The position numbers and the translations under genes are program-made. A stretch of 64,000 bases of DNA from Lanius collurio (Eukaryota > Chordata > Aves > Passeriformes > Laniidae), in contig JACBWW010000016.1 of assembly GCA_020086605.1 (NCBI GenBank), forward strand, positions 11,639,548-11,703,547. Reading direction: 5' to 3'. The notes beneath the pieces are model-generated. The model did no database searches. It had not been told where the DNA came from and saw only the letters and a program-made list of their open reading frames with translations. Every line of letters begins with the position of its first letter. Position 1 is the first letter of the stretch. This document shows positions 22,895 through 34,800 of this stretch, piece after piece.

Positions 22895-25800
22895 GTAAGA
22901 GCGATGTCCCCGGGTCACCGGGATGGGGGAGCGCCGCGCCGTGGGGCGGAAGCGTCCGCTTGGCAGTGCGCTGGTTTTGGGAAGCCTCCTGTGAGCCTCA
23001 GGAAGCCTTCTCGGCGCTTTGGGAAACCTCCGCTGAGCCTCGGGAAGCCTTCTCAGTGCTTTGGGAAGCCTCCTGTGAGCCTCAGGAAGCCTTCTCGGCG
23101 CTTTGGGAAGCCNNNNNNNNNNNNNNNNNNNNNNNNNNNNNNNNNNNNNNNNNNNNNNNNNNNNNNNNNNNNNNNNNNNNNNNNNNNNNNNNNNNNNNNN
23201 NNNNNNNNNNNNNNNNNNNNNNNNNNNNNNNNNNNNNNNNNNNNNNNNNNNNNNNNNNNNNNNNNNNNNNNNNNNNNNNNNNNNNNNNNNNNNNNNNNNN
23301 NNNNNNNNNNNNNNNNNNNNNNNNNNNNNNNNNNNNNNNNNNNNNNNNNNNNNNNNNNNNNNNNNNNNNNNNNNNNNNNNNNNNNNNNNNNNNNNNNNNN
23401 NNNNNNNNNNNNNNNNNNNNNNNNNNNNNNNNNNNNNNNNNNNNNNNNNNNNNNNNNNNNNNNNNNNNNNNNNNNNNNNNNNNNNNNNNNNNNNNNNNNN
23501 NNTGCACAGGTACGGCGCGGCAGCGGCCGCACAGGCTTCGGGAGCGCCTTCCCCGGGGCTGCCGGAGGCGGGGGGCAGCGCGGGCCCGCCCCGGGGGCCC
23601 GGCGAGCGGCCCTGTGCCCTGCAGCCCCCGCGGGTGAGGCCCGACCGAGCGGGGGGCCGGGCGCGGCTCTGGGCAGAGCCTCGCTGGAGCGGCGACGGGC
23701 AGCGGGCACTGCCGAGATCCTGCAGAGCAGCGAGAGGGAATCCCTGTTCAGAGTAACTGCCCGTTTCTGGTTCGCAGTGTTTGAAACACTTTTTTTCCGG
23801 GTTTTGGAATGGCTTTGTGCTGCAAATACACAGAGCTCGTCAGGAGATGGTATTGCTGAACTTGTCCTTCAGGCCCTCACTACCAGCAAGCACGTGGGAG
23901 GGGAAGGGAAATGGGTTAGGGCTGACATTTATCCCTTCATAGTTGAAAATGGTGGCTCTGTACTATCCTTGAAAACTTTACTGATGTGTGGAAAATGTTA
24001 TTTATCGTTTTTTGTTTATCAGATTTAAAATAAGAGGTATGATTATTTCAGTTGACATATCAAGAACTTTTTCTTGAGAATGGGAGAAACATCTTTTTTA
24101 ATAGCCCAGTTAAAAGCACATAATTGTATTTGTAGAGAAATTAAATTTTTCTTTGGTATTTGTTTGTTATATTGGTACAGCTTACATATTTGTGCCTGAA
24201 AGGTTCCCTGTTTTTGGAGTTTGCACAGCTGACAGCCAGTTGTTTGGCTGACCACGTTGTCATGGTCTTTTTGTTTCAGTGAAAAAATGGGATGCATTGT
24301 TCAGGCTTTAGTGTGAATCCTTGAAATTTATTTTCCATCTGTCTAAAACTGGGAGTATTATAAGCCAGCATGGTACAGTGCACAGTACAGGTGAGGCAAA
24401 AGGAGAAAAGCACTGATACAACCAGGCCACAAAGCATAAACTGATAAAGGCTTGCTATGCTTCCAATTCTGTAATTAGCACGTGGGTTTGTTTTCTTTCA
24501 GGCATCTGCTATGTTTTAATATGTATGTGTTTGGAGATACTCCCCATAGCTTATGTTTTGTCTGCCGCCTTTCCTAATCCAGGGCATTTGTATTTTCTCC
24601 TTTCAAGGTGCACATAGCTTTTCCTGAAAATGCTAATAGATGGCCTTGTGCCTGGCTGTTGAGCAGGCACTTGCATAGGCCAGTCAGGTGCAAAAGTGCT
24701 GCATTATTGAGAAGTGTTTTTTGCTTCTTTCAGGTGTGAAACCTGCAGCAAAGAAGAAGCCAAGTACAGATGTCCACGATGCATGAAATATTCATGCAGG
24801 TATTTTGTTATCTGCACTAAATAATTTAGATTATTTTTCCCATTCTCGTGCTAAACATGTTAATGTTTTGGTCTTTTTGTCATTTCAGCCTATTGTGTGT
24901 AAAGAAACATAAGCTTGCACTGAGCTGTAACGGAGTCAGGGATAAAACAGCATTTATCTCAGTAAATGAGTTTACTGACTTGAACCTTTTGAGTGGTAAG
25001 AACATACCTTGTGTGTTCTAAAACTCTCTGATTTGATTAGGTTGGTGCTACATTTTTCTTTGTTCTTTTTAACCTTCAGATTATCGTTTCCTGGAAGATG
25101 TAGGAAGGACAGCTGATGCTGCTGCTCGACATTGTATTGTGCATAGTCCAGCAACAAAAAGACTTGTAAGTTTTTGATTATCCTCTTGCTGTGTTGGAGT
25201 TAGGGTAGGCTACCTTTGAATTCCTGCTAAAGCAGTCCCAGTCCAGATTCCAGAGCTGGTAACTCTCTTAGGAAGGTATGAATGACCCTGAATTTTAGAT
25301 CCAGAAGTCAAAAGAGGTCACTAGGTTTATGCAGTAATAGATGGCGACATCCAGTTGCTTGGAAGAATAGGTTGCTAACAATATGTGTTCTTAAAATTTA
25401 TGCATGACCACTGTTGCTGTTGAATGATAGATGTGAGTTAAGAAAGTCTGAATGTTTCCTGACACCTCCACGACTTCCCAGGTAAACAGTAGTTTTATTA
25501 ATTGTCAAAAAATTGTTACATGCTTCCCTGTATACCAAATGAAGACAGCTAGAGCTCCTCAAAGAATAAATCTAAGCAACAGTGACGTAAAAGCCAGCCT
25601 TCTAAGGGAGAGGGGGTTTTTGCTGAAGCTCTTTCAGCAACTAAACACACTCCCCAAACTAAAAACAGTGAGCGAACAAATAAAGCAAAAAAGCCCAGCC
25701 AAGTCTACGCCGAAGTATTTTGATTCGTTGATAAGTCACATAAAGGCATCAGGGCCATTTTGTTTTCCAGTCTTGTGAAGATATCTTGAAATATAGCACT

Positions 25801-28800
25801 GAACTCAGAATTCACATTAATAACAGAATAAATTCAGAAGATTCCAGCTTCTTCTCTGGCTGGAGCCATTACTCTGTGTGTGTATACTTAGCACCATGAT
25901 GTCCTGAAAATGTGTGCTGAAGATGGTGAGGCTGCATGGGTAGCACTTTTAGGGCTGTGGTACTGGGCACGTTGATGGGATGATGCCTTTAGTGCTACCT
26001 TCAAATCAGAATTTGGTGGTGGCTGGGATGGTGCTTGTGCATCCCCTCTGCCAGCAGGGTTGTAACCCAGAAAGCATCCTCGTGGTGGTATTGCACTCAC
26101 AGTGGTCACACTGTGGCCTTCATGGTACGTTAAAGAACTTTTACTATGAGGAAATATGTTCTTTTTTTAATAATAAAAAACTTAAAAAAAATATTTCAGA
26201 GAGTTTCTAGGCTTACTTCATTTTTTTTTCATTCAGGATGGTTTTTTAAAAGTTCAGAGTATTTCATTAAATATGGCCTTTTCTACAATTTTCTCATAAT
26301 TCCAATCAGCTTTTAATTGTTCAGTTTTCAGTGGTTTAATACATTAATATTTTTTTTAAAAAAAAGTTTTTATTTTTTGCCAGTTGTACTGCTTGAGGAA
26401 CAAAGCTCGAGGGTGCAATATTGAGCTAAAAACACTGCCTGTTGGATTTACGAAAAGAAGAGAAAATTCCACCACCTTCAATTCCATGTGAGTCTTCAGT
26501 TGGTTACAGTCAGCAATATTTTATTTTCACTGATCATATAATGATGAGAATTTGAGTTCATACCAATATGCTTGCTTTAAAATCTGTTAGGTGCACTTAT
26601 TTTTTTCCTTTTTGCAAAAACTATTTATTATTTTATGCTTTAGGTGTTTTGGGTTTTTTTGAAGGTTGGTTGAGCTCAGTTTAATAGCTTACATAATTCA
26701 TGCTGTATTTTGCAAAATGCTAACACTGAGTAGCGGTAGGAAGAATCAGTGCTGTTGTGTTTTTTTCCTTTTAATTAACACTTTGGTTTTCTGCTGGAAG
26801 AAGAAAACGCTTCTTTAGAGGTTTATGCTAAGGGATTGATGTAGAAAGCTTGCACAAATCCCTGTCTTTGAAAAGGCTGACTTCAAATCTGAGGAGGTGC
26901 TTCAGTACCTGTGTTGTATTCTGTGACGGGAGTTGCTGTGCTGGGGAGCGTGAATGGTTGATGCACAACAGCTTAGAGAGGCAAGTACAGACAGATACAA
27001 ATTCAGGAAGAAGGCTAAGGAAAATCTAAATATTTTTTCTTTTATCTACTCTGTGGTTTTTCTCTTATATCAGAATTTGTATTTTAAAGTATTTTCACAG
27101 TAAAAATAAATGACAGTATTTCATTGTGACAGAAATCAGGTCTACAGTTAGCTCAGTGATATACTGAGGTCAAATATAAATGCCTTCTGAGCTTCTCACA
27201 GCAGGGAGATCCCTGATGGCTCACATCCCCCTGATGGCTCCTTTACTTGTTTTTTTCATGGTCTCAGTTTTGGTTTCAAGTTGTGTTTTCAGGATGCATT
27301 TTCCCTCTGTTCTCGGAGCTGTGCACTCTGCAGTGTCAGTCTCTGGCTGGCCACCAGAGGTCTGTCTCTGACAGAGTAATTACCCACCTGGAAACTGCTC
27401 CACACATGCACCTGGATCATTTAGGCAGTTCTGGAGAAAAGCATAGGTGGGTTTGGTTTTGCACAAAAAGTGGTTTTTAGCAAAATGTTAGGCATCAAAT
27501 AGATGTACAAGTGTAACCCTTTAAAGTTACATATTTTATCAGTTCTGTGAAAGAAAACCCAGGGTGAACCAATGGAAAGAATGGAAATCTGAGGTATTTT
27601 CTCATCCCTCTGCCCCAGATTTATAAGTCTCCCCTCAGAACAGACCAGGTCTGCGTCAGACCTTGCAGAAGTTGCCTCCCTCTGACTTCCGTGTCTTTGT
27701 CTGCATGCTTTACCTTTTACAGATCCGTTTACTAGCCTCATGCTGGAAAAAGTATCTCAGGCTTAGAGCTGAGTTTCACTTTAACAAGGAATTTCCTTAA
27801 TGTTACGAATAAAACAATAAACACACAACAAGTTTTTGGTAAGGAGTAGCTTTCAAGAGGAAGTGAAGGAAGCCCAGCAGTGCTGGGGTCAGTAGCTAAG
27901 AGGACAGAATATCAGAAAGGGCACAGACGCTGTTGGGAAGATCCTAGGCATGGTACAGTGCTGTGCTGACAGACATTTGCCTTCATGTACCATGTTCTTT
28001 TTCCTCTAGAAAGCCTTTTTGGGTGCACACTGAAACATAGCTTGCATTGGGAACAAATTAAACTTTGGGCAGTTTATGCATTTATGTGTATTGTGTAATT
28101 TTTGTTGTTTTCATAGAAGCAGATTTAAACACTAAGAAAATGGGGCAAGGAAGGTGACTTCTTGGCAAATAGGGATGGAATAATTTCACAGGGTGTTCAA
28201 ATTCAGTGATGAATATTAAAAATTAACATCTGATTTTTGGGCAGATATCTTTTGGTTTTTGGTTGTTGGATTTGTTTTTTTAATTGGCTTGTTCTGCTTA
28301 CTCTTTTTAAGTTTGATTAAACCAGTGAATATCAGGCATTTAGCACCTATCTCATGGGACTTCATGACACCCATAACATTGTGTTGAATATCACACTGGA
28401 ATGAGGTAAAGCTGTGCAAGTAGCCTTGTATCTATTATATGAGCTTAGCACCTGACAGTGCTCAGGGTCTGGTGTGTCCCTCTCCTGTAGATGTGAGCCC
28501 CTTCTCATGCTATTTGTTACTTGAGATTTATAGACTGATTGCTTCAAAGGGTGGAGGCTGGAAGCTGCTCAACATCTGTGCGTGGAAAACTGAAAACAGG
28601 CTTCTCCCATGTCCTCTTCACACTCTCCCTGTGAGCCAAGCTGTTGGGCAGTACAAGGCAGGAAGGAGAGTAGTCCAAAACTAGGAAGTACAAGATGTAT
28701 TCTTGTGTCATCCCCTGCCCGTGCCAGCGCTGGGGGACAGATCTGTGTTGTTTCGATGTGTTAACCAGACTCTTCATTTCCTGGATTCCAGAAGTTTGTT

Positions 28801-31800
28801 TGCTAAATCCGATGTTGTGGAAGCATACGTGCCAATGCTGGGCAACACAGGGATTAGACTAATGTGTAATATCAAATATCTAGGTAATGGAGGGTCATTA
28901 GAAAGTAGTGTCTGAGTCCAGAGTGTTAACTCATGGTACATCTGACTTCTTATTCATAAATTATTTTTAATGTGCTGCTTCACTCTAAATTTCCTATAAT
29001 GCCCTTATTTTCAATACAACTGAGAGTTCTCACTGGATACATTCTGCCATGGAGTTGGTGGGGTGAATTGCTGGGGTTAAGCCTTTGGGAAAGGGGTGAA
29101 GGATGAGGCCAGGCTGAAACCAACAGCAGGAGCAACAACTGGGAAGCTCCAGCCAGCAGGTCAAATGGGAAGTGGGGAATGAGCTTGCAAGTCTATGGCT
29201 TCTGGTTTGCTGGCAGGAGATGATACTGAAATGGGACAGTGCAGTTCCCTGAGCTCTGCAGTCTGTGCTGCCCCGCTCCAGCCCATGGCAGCAGAGTGGC
29301 ATGGAATGCTTCATGGAGTGAGCTGTTACTTACACTAACTTACACAATTAGGCATTTTCATTTAGAAAATGAGCATAGTACATGTCTGTTGTTTGAAGGA
29401 AATACTGCCCCAGTGAGCCATAATGGAAAATGAAGTCAGTGAGATCTGGAGCCAGGATATCTAACTTTAATCAGAACGTGTTGTGAAGCAGCTTTGATAG
29501 CATCTACAGTTGACATCAAGTTCTCTGGGCACAGATCAGTGATGGTGAGGGATGCTTCCCTTCAACAACAGGCACACAGCAGGTTGTTTTTCAAGACTTC
29601 ATTGTACAGTGAAGAGTGTGAGGCTATCCTGTTCTAGGCTTCTTTTTCTTCTATCCTGTTTTTAATCTGTCTTGCCTCTTTCTGCTTGCCATTTACTTCC
29701 AAGCAAGAGTACTTTGAAGAGAGATGAAGTCATTAATTGCAGTTTTGGTATTCATTTGCTGAGAAAAAAAATCAAACATTTCATTTTTCATAGTGGAACT
29801 TCTTGACAAGAAATGAACTTTTTAACTTCAGCTTCACAGCATTTTCTGTGCACTATTCCATAGACTAGATTGTGCGTGGAAGGGGGAGGGAGGGCAGATG
29901 TCTGAGAGGAACCCTCTTAAAGCTGATTTTTCAGCTGCAATGATGAACTGAGTCTGCCTCAGTGAGCCCACAGGGAGCCAGTCTTGCGTGTGAAATGAGG
30001 ATGTGCTGTGTGACAACTGCTGTACAGACACGTGAAGAGTGTTCCTAGCAGCAGGTAGCAGATAGCTAGAAGTACTTTTCTGAAGCATTTCTTTTTCAAG
30101 TGCCTGTGTTAGAGATAGTCCTCTGGGCCACATACATGTTTCTGTGAGCTCTGTCATGCTTTGTCTTGTTGCATTGATTTGGCTGTCTTGATTTAAAGCG
30201 CAAAGTATCACAGAAAGGGTTATATCTTCAACTATTTAAAATAGATAAGGATGGCCTGTTTGGAAAAATTGTAGAAGATGATGAGTTAAAGGAAAAAATG
30301 CTAGCAAGCCTCATGTTAGTTAATAACATAGAGCAAAACCCTCATCTGAACAGTCCTTATAAACATTTTAATAAATGTGTCTATCATTAGTGTTTCCTTC
30401 AGCTAATGGTGATGACCCTATTTCTGTGTCTAAAGCTTACTAAGTTTTACTAAAGTCTCCCTGGGAAAGTGCTTTGAAATAATACCATTCCATGTTAAAT
30501 GGAAGATATTAATGTGTCTGAGAGAAATCACAAGCTTGTTAATTGCAAGGGAACTGGTTACATAACCCTGTTGATATTCCAGTTTACTCTGTGTGTGTGG
30601 TATCACTGGTGCTTCCTTCAGCTGTCAAGGTAAAAATTGCAAAACCACTTAATGATTATGAGTTATCTAAAAATATTTTGCAATTTGGTAATTTAAGACT
30701 ATCATACCAATATGCAAAATAGCATAAAAATCATGGGCCCAAATACTATGCCAGCTTCTGATTTTATGTATGTGCTATATGATTAATAATTTTTTTTGTG
30801 TTATCCTTCAGCTCTGGTCTTCTTACCTCTTTCAGACCTGATGTTCTAATTTCACCTTCTTATTCAAGGAAGGCATTCTCATTCTCTGCTTTAACAAACA
30901 TGAGCAGAGAGAAAAGAGGAGTCACAAGGCATGATGCACAACTCTGCTATGGCACACATTGTTTTGGGGACCCTGGGCTTCTTTAATTCTTTCTGTTCTA
31001 ATTATTCCCTTCTTGGGAAGGTGGTTCCTGTTTGCTCTTTTTTTGTTGAATACTAATACATCTGATTTTACTTATACTCCAGAAAGTATAGTTCAGCTGT
31101 AAAACTCAGTTTTCTCCTAGGAACAACTAGGTAAGGGAATTATTTATTTGATAAGCTCACTTTATAAAGAGTGCTTGCATTTAAAAATTTATATCATAGT
31201 TAATTGATCTTAGCAGCTAAGTTTACTGTTTTGCTAGTGGATGCACATACACTAGTCTCTGCAGCCAGCTAGAACCTTCTGGGTAATGTTTCATCTGCCT
31301 GATAAACAAATTAAACAACATGTTGGAACAACACTGTGTTTACTTTTTATGGTACACCAGAATCTTTGCATAACTGAAGGTGATTATCCTGGATACAATG
31401 ATTCATTGGTCTTTAATAATGTTTAAAAAATGTAGTTTAAAAAAGAGACACCATTAGATGTCCCTGTCCTTCACAGGTGTTTGAGCTCTGTCTTTCTAAA
31501 TCTTTGCTGCTTGTCATGAGTGTGAATTTCTGAACCAGAGCAAAAGGCCAGGAACCTTTTAGGTAGGATTCACGTAGGGGATTATTTTAAAAAGGTTTCT
31601 GCAGATTTTCTGCAAATGAGCAAAAAGGCAAATAGAGACTGCCTTATCTAGCAAAGTACTCTCTACCTAATACTGCCTTTCTTAAGGTGATACTGCTGTT
31701 GAACTACGTTTTAGTAGCTTCATTTCTCAGGTATTCATTTTGCTAGCTGGAAAGGGAAGATGGGCTGTAAAAATAACAACATACAGAAGAAGGAAATGTG

Positions 31801-34800
31801 ACATCACTTTGTCTTTACCAAAAGTTTTATGATCTTTCTGTAAAACATTTGTTCTTTCTAACTTCTCTTATCCATATTATGCCAGAAGGCACCTTCCCTC
31901 CCTGGCCATGACATTTTCTATTGAGGCCATCATTGCTGGGAAAAGTTGAGTCCCCAGTGTTCTGTAGGACTTGGCCTCAGCTAGGGCTCTGGCTGTTACT
32001 GTTGCAGAGGTTTGGTAATCTGTTGTGGGTGATGTGCCAAAAAGCAGTTTCATTTTCTGAATTTAAAGGCCAGCTGGAATATACTCCCTTTTAAAATGTG
32101 AAATACTGTTGATCAGTTAATTGGTGATATCTTACTATATTTGTAAGGAACAGATTTTCATCCCATGAGGACTTGAAATTCAGCAGGATGTGGGAGCATT
32201 ACGTCTTTCAAAGGACATCTCAGCTTCTCTGCATGCTCCTTTTACTCTTGGAAGCCATTCAAAATCTTAACTATGTATTTTCTTCTGCACCCACACTGTA
32301 GGCTACCAAGCTTTGTCATAGAAAAATTAAATAGTAGTTGTTACCAACTAAGAATATGCATTTCTTTTTCGTTTCAGGGAGAACAAGTTCTACTGGCATT
32401 TGAAGCTCGTATTTCCTCACTGTCATGCTGAATACACTGTAAAAGGGTACAGAGCTTTAAAAAATATTTTTATAAAGTTTAAATTAATCTGCTAAAGTTG
32501 AACTGCAAAATATTTTGATCAATTCTAGCTGAGTTCTATTATACAAGGTAAACTCAGGTATTAGTTTTAGTCTTAATTAAAAGAGTATTTCAATTTAAAA
32601 AATATTGAAGCTTGTTTAGTCCTTTCCCCTTTGAAAGATAGCAGACTTTTCAAATCAGGCAAAATGTTTGGTTGTTAGTCCTTTTCTCTATGTAAATAGA
32701 GAGCTTGTATATTCATACTAGCAGTACCCCTACACCTAACATAGTCTGTTCTCATGGAGCAGATGTTCAGCAAGATTTGCCACCCATCCTCACCTGCACT
32801 CTGGAGCTGACCTTCATACAGGGTGAATTGGTTGCATTGTTTGCTTTGTAGGAAAGTCCACAAACATGTTTCAAAAAGGAAAAAAAAAAGCTTTTATTGA
32901 CAGGTGTTTCTCCTTTTTTTCCTAGCCTGAAGGGAGGTGAGAATTATGCCCTTGTCTGCTTCTAGGGCTGCAGGAACAGCACATTCCTTTTGCAGGGTTA
33001 GAAACTAGAGATATGCATCTGTTTACTCCTCATACGTGCCTGTGAAATCCCAGTGCTGAAATTGAGATAATGCTGCCCATATCTGTGCAGTATTGATACA
33101 CGTTTATGATCCTCCCATAAACGACTCAGCTGTGCCACTATAGCATGCTAATGTACAGCTTCCTCCAAGTGACTCATAATAGTTATTTGTGTACATGATG
33201 ATCGATGTCTCACATGCTTGATTTTTATCTTTGGTGAAAGGGTGCCTGATGATAAAACACTTGCTGATATCCTCAAGCCATACATTGATCCAGTGGAGTC
33301 AGATCCTGTAGTTTGTCAAAGGTGTGTATTGAATAACTTTTCTGCCTAGTTGATAAAATGCACTAATAAAAGAAGGGAATGGTTCTGAATAAATGACTTA
33401 AATTAGCTGCACCATCAGCTTGCAGAGCTGAATTCCCAGTCAGCAGTACATCTTCAATTCCTGTGATGAAAACCATCCTAACATTCACCAACCAAATAAC
33501 CCTGGGGTATAGCCACCAAATTTAAACGAGCAAAAGATTAAGAAACTGACTCAAGGCTTAAAGACCAAATAAAGCAACTGTAAATCTGAAAAATGTAACC
33601 ATAATTAGCCTCAGTGGAGGTGACAGTAAACCTTCAGAATAACTAGAATAATATACTAATAACCCTCATTTATAGAAAACAATATGTGACAAATTATTGT
33701 TTTAATGAAAAAAATGCATTATTTTGGCTGTTGACATGCTTAAGAGATCTATATCTTATGGATGACAGGAAGAAAAGTCATTGAACATCATTTCTGCATC
33801 TTTGCTGCCTGTTTTTTTTCAGATTAAAAATCTATACATCATCTCCTCTGTCAGATGTACGAATTTTAATGAAAATAGAAAACAGGAGCCGAAACTCTGT
33901 CAGGTAAGGTGGTTCTTCAGATTGTGTGCTTACTAACTAAAAATAACAAAAGGATTTAACATGTTTCTTAGTTTTTAATTTTATAGTTGGAGATTTCATA
34001 ATCTCATGGATTAAACTTCAGTAAGTAATTACAAACAAACGTTCTTAAAAATGATTTGGCAAAAATGCTGATTCTTTGTCTTTTATATGTCAACATTGAC
34101 ATTTCAGTGCTATTATTGAGTAAGCAAGCCCATACCTAAACTGCTTCAGCAGCAGTCCATGCCAGTGTAACAGAAGACAGGTTTGTGTTAAAATCCTAAA
34201 TAACTGTATTGACCCATGGAAATGTAGACATCTGTTGTTTTATGGAAGTTCCTCTCTGGATATGTTAACCTCCCTCAGGGAGTTGAAGTGATAGTCAAGG
34301 AGAGTTATCTTTTTAAATCACTACAGCAAAAATTATGTGTTTATCACAACCCAGTCACTCCATTTAAAATTACACATTTTTCTCAAAATTTACTTGCTCA
34401 TCACTCTTCATGTTACCATATTTCTGGATGTGGGCTTTTATGTCTTCACAACTCAGACTTGTGCAGAATTGTTTTCTTTGTTTCCAGAACAGACAATAAT
34501 CTTGAACTTCAAAATCAAACTTTCAAGAAATACTTTTTGCTAGTATAAATACTGTTCTGAACACTCCATCCTGTTGTCATTGCTACTGAAACAGATATGT
34601 ATCAGCATAGTATCATAACTTACTGTGGTTCACTAGTGATTCCTAGTTAGGCATCTGAAAGTACATTCTTGTATTCAGATGTAACAAATGTAAATAATAT
34701 GCTTCCCTAAAATATGATACGTTATTTCCAAGGGGGTAATAAAGGTATATTATAAGAATTATAGCTGTAACTTATCTTCCAGTTTATGCTGGGTTTTCTT

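Larger units (their letters stand above)
22857..23720 (+). promoter_or_regulatory. ZNHIT6: CpG island / ZNHIT6 promoter region, broken by assembly gap
   Basis: GC and CpG rise sharply here against AT-rich flanks; 23503-23715 is extremely CpG-dense (many GCGC and CCGG). The island covers the proposed first exon and is consistent with a TATA-less housekeeping promoter. The middle (23113-23502) is unsequenced. Start and end are judged by eye. Confidence 0.75.
22895..24733 (+). other. ZNHIT6 intron 1 (under the short exon 1 model)
   Basis: Holds the 42-bp minisatellite, the assembly gap and the dense CpG segment 23503-23715, then AT-rich DNA from about 23760. If exon 1 is really inside the gap, the left part is promoter instead. 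Confidence 0.4.

Noticed and set aside
22813..24028. Long plus-strand open frames spanning the N gap
   Set aside because: Much of their length is undetermined bases of unknown true length; the rest is tandem repeat and CpG island. No splice or homology support.
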